Shown: positions 12,355-19,764 of the stretch, piece by piece
How positions within the stretch are numbered: position 1 is the first letter of the stretch
Layout: every line of letters starts with the position of its first letter
Source: Oscillospiraceae bacterium
GTDB taxonomy: Bacteria; Bacillota; Clostridia; Oscillospirales; Ruminococcaceae
Reading direction: 5' to 3'
DNA: 19,764 nt
NCBI GenBank assembly: GCA_900768995.1
Contig: CAAGEZ010000006.1
Coordinates: 1-19,764, forward strand
Notes under the pieces: model-generated
The model's database searches: none
What the model saw: the letters and a program-made list of their open reading frames with translations, nothing else
What the model was told of the DNA's origin: nothing
Translations under genes and position numbers: made by a program

Positions 12355-13815
12355 TTAAAATCTGAAATACAAAAACGGATTGTAGCTTGCATCAACAAGA
12401 TATGCTGTGCAGAGGAGCAGTCCGCCCGTTACAAGAACAGCTGTGGAGACTGCCTTTAAGCTCCTGTTCTTTTCTCCCGCATATTCGGATATCCTGCTGC
12501 CAACACCGCCTGAAATAATTATGCACATCACAAGCAGAAAACAGTTTGAAACGATAGTGTACTTGAAATATCCGTCAACAGCACTGCCTCCTGCGCCGAA
12601 CATTGCGGCAATAAAATGTCCCGCATCGCTGAGTGTGTCCGTATCGAAGAGCACCCAGCCGAACACAACAGTAATGAATGTGTACAGCATACTTACCCAC
12701 GAGGGCAGCTTTTCAAGCACCTTTCCGAAGCCCAGTCGCTCGATGATGATAAGCAGTCCGAAATACAGTCCCCACAGGACGAAATTCCAGCTTGCGCCGT
12801 GCCACAAGCCTGTGAGCGCCCATACTATGATAAGGTTTCTGTATGTCTTTGCAGCCCCGCAGCGGTTGCCGCCGAGAGGGATATAAACGTATGACCTGAA
12901 CCAGCTTCCCAGTGTTATATGCCACCTGCGCCAGAACTCGCTGACGGATTTTGAGATATATGGGTGGTCGAAGTTTTTCGGGAACTCAAAGCCAAGCATT
13001 TTTCCAAGTCCGCTTGCCATATCCGAATATCCCGAAAAGTCGAAGTATATCTGGAATGTGAATGCAAGAATGCCGAGCCAAGCTGTAGCCGCCGAAATGC
13101 TGCCGTAATCCATAGCCTTTACCTGGGTCCATATCACGCCAACGTTGTTCGCAAGGAGCACCTTTTTGGCAAGTCCCTTTACAAAAAGCGCCGCTCCTGC
13201 ACTTATTTTCGGCACGGTGACCGTGCGTGATTCCAGCTCCCCCGCAACCTGCTCATAGCGGACAATGGGTCCTGCAACTATCTGAGGGAAAAGGGACACA
13301 TAGGAGCTGAAATTGAGAAAGCTCTTCTGAACCTTGATGTTTCTCAGATAAAGGTCGATCGTGTATGACATTGATTGGAATGTGAAGAACGATATTCCCA
13401 CAGGAAGATCTACACGCTTTTCGTTCAGTCCGAAAGGATATATCTTGTTAAGCCCACGGTTCACAAGCACCACGGGATTGGTGACAGATGTGCCGAGGAG
13501 TCCGTTTATGCTGTCGAAGATGAAATCGCTGTACTTGAACACCGCAAGCAGTCCCACGTTCATACAAACCGAAACGATAAGGCATATTTTCCGCTTTTTG
13601 TTGTCGTCATCATATTTGTCCATAAGCCGTCCCGCCGTGTAGTCGATAAGGGTGGACAGCAGCATTATTACTACATAAAAAGGCTCTCCCCAGGCATAAA
13701 AAAGCAGCCCCGTAATGAAGATTATCACGTTTCTTATCTTATTGTTTGAAACGAAATACAAAAGCATTACAACAGGGAGAAAATAGTACAGAAAGCAAAG
13801 CTCCGAAAAAACCAA
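12355..13815 (-). CDS. MBOAT family membrane O-acyltransferase (AlgI/PatA-like)
   Basis: A 486-aa protein with about ten to twelve membrane segments. Family hallmarks are LPVGISFFTFQSMSY (138-151), FPQIVAGPIVRYEQ (176-189), FDFSGYSDMASGLGKMLGF (259-277), FWRRWHITLGSWFR (294-307, H299), YIPLGGNR (311-318) and LTGLWHGASWNFV (335-347), with H339 as the expected catalytic histidine. It passes acyl groups, usually acetyl, from the cytoplasm to the outer face of the membrane for the partner DHHW protein. It starts with TTG at 13815, with GGAG ten bases upstream and only two bases after the RNase M5 stop, so translation is coupled to that gene. Confidence 0.92.
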   Translation of the reverse strand: MVFSELCFLYYFLPVVMLLYFVSNNKIRNVIIFITGLLFYAWGEPFYVVIMLLSTLIDYTAGRLMDKYDDDNKKRKICLIVSVCMNVGLLAVFKYSDFIFDSINGLLGTSVTNPVVLVNRGLNKIYPFGLNEKRVDLPVGISFFTFQSMSYTIDLYLRNIKVQKSFLNFSSYVSLFPQIVAGPIVRYEQVAGELESRTVTVPKISAGAALFVKGLAKKVLLANNVGVIWTQVKAMDYGSISAATAWLGILAFTFQIYFDFSGYSDMASGLGKMLGFEFPKNFDHPYISKSVSEFWRRWHITLGSWFRSYVYIPLGGNRCGAAKTYRNLIIVWALTGLWHGASWNFVLWGLYFGLLIIIERLGFGKVLEKLPSWVSMLYTFITVVFGWVLFDTDTLSDAGHFIAAMFGAGGSAVDGYFKYTIVSNCFLLVMCIIISGGVGSRISEYAGEKNRSLKAVSTAVLVTGGLLLCTAYLVDASYNPFLYFRF

Positions 13816-13817
13816 GT

Positions 13818-14426
13818 TTAAACTTCTCCTTTCGCCCTCAGGGCATCTATTTCCGCCGTGATATCCGCAAGCTCATCGGCTGTTATCATCGTGTTCAGGA
13901 TATCGGCAATGGCAGATGTAGTCATAAGCTCGGGCAGTCCAAGCCTGCCAAGCAGTGCCCTGCGCCTTGCGGAAGCGTCGGGAACTCCCGAATATCCCAG
14001 CTCATAAAGCAGCATCTTGTCAATGCCGCCGCTCTTTTTTTCGCCCTCTTCGCAGACGATTCCCGCTCTGCGGAATGCGTCAAGGAGCACCTCCTCGCTC
14101 ATTCCCTCAACGCCCAGCTTACCCTCCTTTGAGGGTTCTGTCTTTCGTCGTTCCTTGCCGAAAATGTCGGGGATATAAACGTTCACTATGCTGCCGTTTT
14201 TCACCGAGCCTTTCAGATAATTTCTTATCTTGAATCCTGCGCTGTCGCTGTCGGTCAGGATTATTATGCCCGTTTTTTCCGCATAATGGCGGATAATGCT
14301 CATTTTGTCCCTGTCCTTGAAAATGTGGAATCCGTCAGTGCAGATTATCACGCCGTTTATCACCGAGGAAAGCTTTATTTTATCGTACTTTCCCTCGACG
14401 ATAACGGCTCTGTCAATATTTATCAA
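13818..14426 (-). CDS. rnmV: RNase M5-like protein (TOPRIM plus DUF4093)
   Basis: A 202-aa protein. The TOPRIM domain (residues 1-100) shows VEGKYDK (E11) and IILTDSDSAGFKIR (D59, D61), the acidic metal-binding residues, plus GVIICTDGFHIF. The C-terminal DUF4093-type region includes LYELGYSGVPDASARRRALL and LNTM. RNase M5 trims 5S rRNA precursors in Firmicutes with help from ribosomal protein L18. The TTG start at 14426 follows AAAGGAAG. It is separated from holA by 135 bases carrying a palindromic repeat, but reads in the same direction and is probably in the same operon. Confidence 0.8.
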   Translation of the reverse strand: MINIDRAVIVEGKYDKIKLSSVINGVIICTDGFHIFKDRDKMSIIRHYAEKTGIIILTDSDSAGFKIRNYLKGSVKNGSIVNVYIPDIFGKERRKTEPSKEGKLGVEGMSEEVLLDAFRRAGIVCEEGEKKSGGIDKMLLYELGYSGVPDASARRRALLGRLGLPELMTTSAIADILNTMITADELADITAEIDALRAKGEV

Positions 14427-14507
14427 AATTATTCTTCCTTTATTTTTCTATTTTTGCTACGTATCATAATAATGAGTTTTACTGCCCCGCCTCCAAAAGG
14501 AAGTGAA

Positions 14508-14548
14508 CTCGGGACGGGAAACCCATCTCGGGACGGGAAACCCGTCCC
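14508..14548. repeat. Tandem and palindromic GGGACGGG repeat
   Basis: Two tandem 19-base copies of CTCGGGACGGGAAACCC(A/G)T (14508-14526, 14527-14545). The second forms a perfect hairpin, GGGACGGG-AAA-CCCGTCCC (14530-14548). It lies between holA and the RNase M5 gene, where it may act as a transcript stabiliser or attenuator. It looks like a dispersed REP-type element. Confidence 0.75.
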
Positions 14549-14561
14549 CTACATTGTGTAT

Positions 14562-15641
14562 TTATCTCTCCGAGAGCATTGAAACGATAGCCTTTTCCAG
14601 TATCACAGCAGGGTCTCCCGCTCCCGTTTTCATCGCCATATCGGCATTTGCAAGTATCTCAAGACAGCGTCTGAGCTTTTCCGTGCTTGTCTTTCGCACC
14701 GCCGAAAATGCATTCTTCACCCGAAATTCAAGGTTAGCCTGATATCCGAAATCCTGCATAACATCGCTTATGCTTTTGCCGCTGTCAAGGGCAAGCCGTG
14801 CCCTATACAGGTCGTTCATACTGCCTGCAAGGACGTAGAGGAGATACACGGGGGTGTTCTCGGGGTCGGCGGTAAGCTCGCTGTAAAGCTCCGTGGCACG
14901 GCTCATATTTCCCGCCGCCACCGCATTTGCAAGGTCATATGACTTTGCATCGGAGCTGTCGGGGGTGAGCATAGCGACATCGCTTTCGGTGATGTGACCG
15001 CCGTTTGCATACGCCGCAAGCTTGTCCGTTTCATTTACCACCATATTCATATCGCCGCCGCAGCGGTCAAGAACAAGTCCCGCCGCCCGCTCGTCGATGG
15101 TGCTGCCCTGCTTTGCGATAAGTGCGGATATCATTTTTATGTTCTCCGCCCTGCTCTTTATGTTCAGCTCGCAGACCGTGCCTTTTTTCGCCACAAGGTC
15201 GATAAGCTTCTTGTTTTTCGCCGTGGGCTTCTTCTTTCCGCCACACACGTCAATGTTCGGGGCATAGAATATGAGCACGGTGGTGTCGGGGACATCGGAA
15301 ACGGTCTGGGTGAGGAGCTTCATTCGGTCGGCAGTTATGCTTTTGTGCCCCTGCCGCTGCTTGGTCTCCTCCTCCATATCAAGGTCGCCAACGGTAACGC
15401 AGAGCTTGTCCGCAAACATAGGGAATGCATCGCAGACCTCGGAAAGCCCCTCCACATCAAGGTCACGGCCTGCAAAGCGGTGAAGATTATAAGCTTCATC
15501 GCCCTTTTTCACCGTCTTTTCCACCATTGCCTTACAGTATTTCTCAACGGCATAGCGGTCGGTGCCGTAAAGATAGTATGCACCCGAAAGCTCGCCGCTC
15601 TTTATTATCCGCATAAGCTCCTTTTCATTTACCGAAGCCAT
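14562..15641 (-). CDS. holA: DNA polymerase III subunit delta
   Basis: A 359-aa protein of the clamp-loader delta family, close to the usual 330-350 aa. The start YYLYGTDRYAVEKYCKAMVE (22-41), the central LNIKSRAENIKMISALIAKQG, the RCGGDMNMVVNETDKLAAYA helix and a C-terminal region (KLRRCLEILANADMAMKTGA) are typical. Delta opens the beta sliding clamp during loading at the replication fork. The ATG overlaps the 3' end of comEC by 13 bases with GGAGGACAGAAA inside comEC, so the two are translationally coupled. The comEC-holA order is common in Firmicutes. Confidence 0.93.
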   Translation of the reverse strand: MASVNEKELMRIIKSGELSGAYYLYGTDRYAVEKYCKAMVEKTVKKGDEAYNLHRFAGRDLDVEGLSEVCDAFPMFADKLCVTVGDLDMEEETKQRQGHKSITADRMKLLTQTVSDVPDTTVLIFYAPNIDVCGGKKKPTAKNKKLIDLVAKKGTVCELNIKSRAENIKMISALIAKQGSTIDERAAGLVLDRCGGDMNMVVNETDKLAAYANGGHITESDVAMLTPDSSDAKSYDLANAVAAGNMSRATELYSELTADPENTPVYLLYVLAGSMNDLYRARLALDSGKSISDVMQDFGYQANLEFRVKNAFSAVRKTSTEKLRRCLEILANADMAMKTGAGDPAVILEKAIVSMLSER

Positions 15642-17743
15642 TTTCTGTCCTCCGCCACATAAATTTTACCGTCCATAGCGACAAATTCGCCGCCGCCCGT
15701 CACGGTCACTGTGTCCGCAGACACCTTTGCGCCGCTTTTCTTCGCAAAAGCTGTGATATCCGCATTCACATCTGCCTCTGCGGAGGTGCTGTAAATACAC
15801 ATATCAAAGCTCTTTTCACTCAGCGTACATTTTTGGGTGATGCATATAATGTCCGCTCCCCCTGCGTTCACGGTAAAATACCCGTCATAAGGGGTGCAGG
15901 AAATGCCGCCGAATTTAATTATATTCCCCTTTGGAGCATATGTCAAGCCGACATTTTCATCTGGTGAAATTATTGTCGCATCGGGAAATGCGGTGCTGTA
16001 AAGAGGAGCGCAGAAGCCCTGCTTGCTTGTGAGGTACACAGCCCCCACATTTTCCATATCATACCTTTTGGCATAGCGGACTGCCGCACGGACACCGCTT
16101 TTGCTCCCAGAAAAGTCGAATATCTCCGTATATCCGTCGTCGTTTATAATGAGCACCCCTCCCCTGCCATTGGTGAGAAGCGCAATTCTCGTGTATTCAT
16201 AGGGCACGGCTCTGTACGCCGAAATGCTCACGGTGCAGATGAGCACAGCCGCCGAAACGGTGAGTATCACCGCCGACCTGTTTTTCATCACAAGCAATGA
16301 TACCCCTGCGGATATCATTACAAGAAGTATCATCGGAGCGGTAACATCAAGCCCTGAGGGTATGACAGCAAAGGGCAGCGAGCCGATGATATCTGCCGCC
16401 CAAAGCAGGAATTTGCAGACAAGTCCCCCTGCAAGAAATATTCCGCCGGAGAGCCAGTGAAAGGGCAGTATCGTCAGCACTGTTCCTATCATAGAAATTA
16501 TCATCGCCGCCGTGAAAAACGGAGACAGGAGCAGGTTTGACACAGGTGCCGCCACGGACAATTCATCAAGGCACAGCGCCGATGCGGGAAGAACCGCAAG
16601 AGAGGCGCAAACTGCCGTCACCGCAGAGCTGACAAGCCCCACACAGCCCATATTTTTCTCGAAGTGCTTTTTATACGCCGATCTGATGCTCTCGGAAACT
16701 GCGGGAGCAATGACCGCCGCCCCTAACACGCCCGAAAATGAGAGCATAAAAGAGGTGTCCCTCACCGCAAAGGGAGTTGTGCAGGTGAGGATAAATGCGG
16801 CTATGCAAAGCGATGAAAGCGGGTCATTCTGCCGCCTGAAAAGTTCGCCCGAATAGACGATGACCGTCATTATAAAGGCTCTGAGCGCCGATACGCCCAG
16901 GTCAGCGGTAAGGGCAAACAGCAGGCATACTATTGTAATAAACACAAGCTTGCCACGTTTTGACAGCGATAATGCTGCCGATATCGCCGAAGCGATACCC
17001 GCCGCCACAGCCATATGCATACCCGAAACAGATGCAACGTGACCTACTCCCGAACGGTAAAGAGAATTTTCAGCTTGCTGAGAAATGTCCCATTCACTGT
17101 TTCCCAAGGTCATTCCGATGATAAGCTCCCCCTCGTCCGAGGGAACATATCTGCGAATGACGCTGACGGCGTTCTCACGGAAATTTCTGAGGGCACGGAA
17201 AATGCTGCGCTCTTTTATAGTGTATTCCTGACTGTCGGCGTCAAGGAGGAGAAAAATATTTTTAGAGCGGTAATAATCCGCAGTGTTCCAAAAGCCTGTA
17301 TTTTCGGGAGCGTAAAATGTGCCCGAAAGCATCGCAGTATCGCCACGAACAGGCTCAGATGTATCGGCATACCAGCCGATGTCAGCCTTTCTGCCGTCTG
17401 GAAAATAAATGCGGGCGGTGCAGAAAGCACTCTCCTCTGAATAAACGGTCACGTCCTTTATAACGGCGCTGCCGATGAACTGCGAACCGCTTCGGGAAAC
17501 GATATCACGGCAGACAAAAGCGTCATAGCCGCTGTAAAGAAGCATACCCACTCCGCAGGAAATAGCCGCAGCAGAAAATGCAAACAGCCGTCCGCTTTTC
17601 TCGGGGCGGACAACTGCCAGCATAACGATACCGAAGCACAAAAGCAGTCCGCCGCCCACAAACGACAGCCACAGTGCCGCAAAGTAAGCCAGCAAAAGTC
17701 CTGCCAGATAGCCCGAACCGAGCACCGCCGCTTTACGTGTCAT
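15629..17743 (-). CDS. comEC: ComEC/Rec2 DNA-uptake channel, nuclease domain degenerate
   Basis: A 704-aa polytopic membrane protein. An N-terminal anchor region and soluble domain (residues 80-200) lead into the competence domain with IIGMTLGNSEWDISQQAENS (208-227) and SGVGHVASVSGMHMAVAAG (231-249), the ComEC signature, followed by about ten membrane segments. ComEC carries single-stranded DNA across the membrane in transformation. From about residue 515 the C-terminal domain has the outline of a metallo-beta-lactamase. Where HxxxDH is expected it reads LTSKQGFCAPLYS (571 onward), and no other histidine cluster is present. I use the ATG at 17743 (GGAAGG upstream) rather than a GTG at 17773, which lies only about four bases from the predicted transcript start. 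Confidence 0.85.
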   Translation of the reverse strand: MTRKAAVLGSGYLAGLLLAYFAALWLSFVGGGLLLCFGIVMLAVVRPEKSGRLFAFSAAAISCGVGMLLYSGYDAFVCRDIVSRSGSQFIGSAVIKDVTVYSEESAFCTARIYFPDGRKADIGWYADTSEPVRGDTAMLSGTFYAPENTGFWNTADYYRSKNIFLLLDADSQEYTIKERSIFRALRNFRENAVSVIRRYVPSDEGELIIGMTLGNSEWDISQQAENSLYRSGVGHVASVSGMHMAVAAGIASAISAALSLSKRGKLVFITIVCLLFALTADLGVSALRAFIMTVIVYSGELFRRQNDPLSSLCIAAFILTCTTPFAVRDTSFMLSFSGVLGAAVIAPAVSESIRSAYKKHFEKNMGCVGLVSSAVTAVCASLAVLPASALCLDELSVAAPVSNLLLSPFFTAAMIISMIGTVLTILPFHWLSGGIFLAGGLVCKFLLWAADIIGSLPFAVIPSGLDVTAPMILLVMISAGVSLLVMKNRSAVILTVSAAVLICTVSISAYRAVPYEYTRIALLTNGRGGVLIINDDGYTEIFDFSGSKSGVRAAVRYAKRYDMENVGAVYLTSKQGFCAPLYSTAFPDATIISPDENVGLTYAPKGNIIKFGGISCTPYDGYFTVNAGGADIICITQKCTLSEKSFDMCIYSTSAEADVNADITAFAKKSGAKVSADTVTVTGGGEFVAMDGKIYVAEDRKWLR

Positions 17744-17783
17744 AAGTCTGCACCTTCCCCGAAAATCCTGCACTGATGCTGAT

Positions 17784-17813
17784 ATTATACCATATTAAAG
17801 CAAATGCTGTCAA
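17784..17813 (-). promoter_or_regulatory. Promoter of the comEC operon
   Basis: On the minus strand: TTGACA (-35, 17808-17813), 18-base spacer ending TATGG (extended -10), TATAAT (17784-17789). Transcription should start near 17777. Confidence 0.8.
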
Positions 17814-17958
17814 GGAGTGACAAAAAAGCTTTATGTGAAATTAAAATATATTTATTTTTTGTAAACAAAATCATTTAAGTCGTTCATAAAAACTATAAAC
17901 GCCGCAGGCAAGCCAATTTCAGGCATAAAAAATTTTGGAGAAAAATTTTGAAAAATGC

Positions 17959-17987
17959 TTGACAAACAGATATTCATATGCTATAAT
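17959..17987 (+). promoter_or_regulatory. Promoter of tRNA-Pro
   Basis: Consensus TTGACA (17959-17964), 17-base spacer, TATAAT (17982-17987), about 50 bases before the tRNA. Confidence 0.85.
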
Positions 17988-18037
17988 AATAAAGTCGCTG
18001 AGAGAGATACTCAGAAACAACAAAATCCCAAAAACGT

Positions 18038-18115
18038 CGGGGTGTAGCTCAGTTTGGCTAGAGCGCTACCTTGGGGTGGTAGAGGCCGTGGGTTCAAGTC
18101 CCGTCACTCCGACCA
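18038..18115 (+). tRNA. tRNA-Pro(GGG)
   Basis: A complete cloverleaf: acceptor CGGGGTG/CACTCCG with one G-T pair, D arm, anticodon stem CTACC/GGTAG around TTGGGGT (anticodon GGG), T arm GTGGG-TTCAAGT-CCCGT, discriminator A and encoded CCA (18113-18115). Confidence 0.95.
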
Positions 18116-18120
18116 ACTTA

Positions 18121-18163
18121 AATAACCTCTCAAATGGCTGTGTAAGTTATTTGAGAGGTTATT
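18121..18163. terminator. Long hairpin after tRNA-Pro
   Basis: A perfect 15-bp stem (AATAACCTCTCAAAT with ATTTGAGAGGTTATT; 18121-18135 and 18149-18163) with a 13-base loop, followed by CTTATA. It is probably the tRNA terminator, although the T run is weak. It also sits where an attachment site of the neighbouring decayed element would lie. Confidence 0.6.
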
Positions 18164-18213
18164 CTTATATCAGGTTTCAGACTTTGGTCAAATTTTGGTC
18201 AAATCGGGACAAA

Positions 18214-18345
18214 TCAGGCTTGACGCCGATATTTTTCGTTCAAGTGAAGCATTTCTGCAATATCATCGGTTGCCTTGACTTTAACTTCGTTGAATGCGTG
18301 GGTGTAAATTGCTAAAGTATTCAACACCCCAAAAGGACACACAAT
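18214..18345 (-). pseudogene. Tyrosine recombinase (integrase), C-terminal remnant
   Basis: Forty-three codons remain, ending LNTLAIYTHAFNEVKVKATD then DIAEMLHLNEKYRRQA and stop. IYTH carries the nucleophilic tyrosine, and the tail is that of Firmicutes tRNA-targeting integrases. The catalytic Arg/His boxes and the whole N-terminus are missing; an in-frame TAA lies just upstream. Direct TTTGGTCAAA repeats (18183-18202) downstream resemble integrase-binding sites. With tRNA-Pro 100 bases away, this is a decayed element end. Confidence 0.75.
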
Positions 18346-18355
18346 TTAACGTTGA

Positions 18356-18383
18356 AATAAACCGCCTAACCAAGCGGTTTATT
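18356..18383. terminator. Hairpin between the two recombinase remnants
   Basis: A 10-bp perfect stem (AATAAACCGC/GCGGTTTATT) with an 8-base loop. It overlaps the stop of the serine recombinase remnant and probably was its terminator. Confidence 0.6.
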
Positions 18384-18663
18384 GTATTTTTGCGGTATCA
18401 AGCCTTTGCTTGCTTTTCAAAGGCTTTTCAAGTAACTTGTAGTAAATATGAATATTCCTCGCCCTGTCAGCGGAATATTCATCAACGGTGATGTACTCAA
18501 TCAGCTCCTGCACATCGGTGTACTTCTTCAAACGGCGGATAAATTCCTCAACATCTTCCTCGTCCTTTTTCACCGCTGAAAGCTGTTCATCAAGTTTCTC
18601 AACGTCAGCTGTTAATGCTTTCTGCTCTGCCTGATACTGTGACTTTTCTGAAATTTGATTATG
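18379..18663 (-). pseudogene. Large serine recombinase, C-terminal remnant
   Basis: Ninety-four open codons without a proper start. The coiled segment (QKALTADVEKLDEQLSAVKK) runs into DVEEFIRRLKKYTDVQELIE, then YITVDEYSADRARNIHIYYK, matching the DUF4368-type C-terminus of Firmicutes serine recombinases. The catalytic and zinc domains are absent, and residues seem to be deleted between VQEL and IEYI. The upstream limit is an in-frame TAG. It is a fossil of a second, unrelated integrase at the same locus. Confidence 0.7.
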
Positions 18664-18809
18664 CTAATTTTTGATCCGTTTTTGGAGTAATGTACAATTT
18701 CACTCTTTTGTGATTCTTCATACTTCCATTATATCAAATCATCACCATTTTCAAAAAAATTACTTGCTATCTTAAATTGATACCAATAATATAAAAAGGA
18801 AAGAATATA

Positions 18810-19199
18810 ATGAATAAAATACATATTTATCCATATACTGTTATCATATTATCATTTGTAACTCTAACCATATTTGGCTTTTCTTGGTTTGGGATACCAT
18901 ATGGTGTCTTTTGTTTGTGCGGTGGAATAATTCCGATTTTTCTGTCTTTTCTTTTTAAGATTAATACATCTGATTTTTTACTTGAACAAATAATCATATT
19001 ATTATTATCGAGTGTTGCTTGTGTTGTATCATGGATTTTATTCTTTATATTTATTGAGGAGAGCATCATTAGTGTAGTTGTTTTTTTGTGTTTGATTATT
19101 TCAGCTTTTTTTTGGGGAATTAGGACTAAAAATATAAAATTTTGGATATATATTCAAATATCAAATCCCATTGTGTATTATTATTTGTTTTTTTGTTAA
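18810..19199 (+). CDS. Small AT-rich four-helix membrane protein, unknown
   Basis: A 129-aa hydrophobic protein with about four membrane segments (roughly residues 9-30, 33-50, 58-82, 87-103) and a short cytoplasmic KTKN-type loop. No family is recognised. AAGGAAAG lies six bases before the ATG. Its base composition is far more AT-rich than its neighbours (poly-T stretches, TTT/ATA codons), which suggests recent transfer, consistent with its place in the decayed-element region. The 146 bases before it show nothing further that I can support. Confidence 0.6.
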   Translation: MNKIHIYPYTVIILSFVTLTIFGFSWFGIPYGVFCLCGGIIPIFLSFLFKINTSDFLLEQIIILLLSSVACVVSWILFFIFIEESIISVVVFLCLIISAFFWGIRTKNIKFWIYIQISNPIVYYYLFFC

Positions 19200-19258
19200 T
19201 TGTGCACCGCATTGGGTGTGAAATTTAAAAATGTTTTTGCGGTAAAGGAGGGTCAAAA

Positions 19259-19764
19259 ATGCGTGTAAACAAAAAGAAAGAGCATATCCTTGACGCAGCG
19301 GAAGCACTGATGTGCGGCATTCCCGACAAGGACATCTCAGTTGAGATGATAGCAGGCAAGGCTGGCATCGCCAAGGGCAGCATCTACTACTATTTCGACA
19401 GCAAGGACGATATCGTGAATGCCGTTATCGAGCGCAGCTATGCCACTGCAATAAACGAATATTTTGCCGATTCAAATGACGCAAGCAACCCTCTTTCAAA
19501 GATAAAATCACTGTTCAGGTCAGTTCTCAGGCAGGAATTTTGTGACAAGCGAAAAAATATAATAGTATATTTTCACGTGCAGGAAAATCCCGTGCTGAGA
19601 ATGAAAATGATGATGACGGCGGTGAGAACCATTTCCCCTATCCTGGCAAAGCTCCTTGCGGAGGGCGCAGAACAGGGCTGTATCCGTGCGGATTTCCCCG
19701 AAGAGGGTTCGGAAATGATAATCGCAATGCTCACATTCCTCCTTGACAGGTCATTTTTCCCCTC
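19259..19764 (+). CDS. TetR-family transcriptional regulator, C-terminus cut by window edge
   Basis: At least 168 codons, open at the right edge. The N-terminal helix-turn-helix domain is typical: HILDAAEALM (9-18), then ISVEMIAGKAGIAKGSIYYYFDSKDDIVNAVIE, where GIAKGSIYYYF is the TetR recognition helix. The C-terminal part is the ligand-binding helical domain, with no hint of the ligand. The ATG at 19259 follows AAAGGAGGG. TetR repressors usually control a neighbouring gene, often a transporter; the likely target lies beyond the window. Confidence 0.9.
   Translation, partial: MRVNKKKEHILDAAEALMCGIPDKDISVEMIAGKAGIAKGSIYYYFDSKDDIVNAVIERSYATAINEYFADSNDASNPLSKIKSLFRSVLRQEFCDKRKNIIVYFHVQENPVLRMKMMMTAVRTISPILAKLLAEGAEQGCIRADFPEEGSEMIIAMLTFLLDRSFFP

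Noticed and set aside
17935..18315. A 126-codon plus-strand frame spanning tRNA-Pro
   Set aside because: It crosses the promoter, the tRNA and the hairpin; it is not a gene.

Overview
The window looks like a chromosomal piece of a Gram-positive, low-to-mid GC gut or rumen Clostridia, probably Oscillospiraceae/Ruminococcus-like. The reasons are AGGAGG-type ribosome binding sites, TTG and GTG starts, strong TTGACA/TATAAT promoters, comEC-holA-RNase M5 housekeeping genes, a DUF1292 gene and Firmicutes-type mobile-element modules. The genus is inference.

Layout. (1) 1-1320 is the end of an integrative element: a truncated replication-initiator-like gene, an unknown 173-aa gene and an excisionase-like gene. 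It ends at a 3' fragment of tRNA-Arg(CCT), which is the expected attachment-site scar. (2) 1571-3316 has an RNHCP zinc-ribbon-type gene and a convergent two-gene operon (YopX-domain protein, then a divergent signal peptidase II-like membrane protein). (3) 3493-8288 is a tight three-gene operon: a large dynamin-like GTPase with a membrane segment, a protein related to M48 peptidases whose HExxH motif is destroyed, and a second, apparently soluble dynamin-like GTPase. It has its own promoter and terminator. (4) 8571-10249 contains no ordinary gene. On the minus strand it has a promoter, about 1.6 kb of tandem repeats and an intrinsic terminator. The repeats carry a 'GGAGTGAGTCC' box, two small hairpins with compensatory changes, and a frame-conserved 11-14 codon micro-ORF. 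This is the least explained part of the window and the best candidate for something undescribed. (5) 10309-11120 has a DUF1292 gene and a free-standing structured RNA, probably 6S RNA, with promoter and terminator. (6) 11150-17813 is a minus-strand operon: comEC, holA, RNase M5-like, MBOAT O-acyltransferase and DHHW protein. (7) 17959-18663 has tRNA-Pro(GGG) followed by debris of two integrases (the C-terminal ends of a tyrosine and a serine recombinase). (8) 18810-19764 has an AT-rich small membrane protein and the start of a TetR-family regulator.

Functional picture. The ComEC-HolA-RNase M5 genes are core DNA uptake, replication and rRNA processing functions, with a cell-surface O-acylation pair attached at the end of the transcript. 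The dynamin/pseudo-peptidase/dynamin operon suggests a membrane-remodelling or membrane-protection complex. Two tRNA genes (Arg and Pro) bracket the window as integration hot spots, one with a present element and one with a decayed element.
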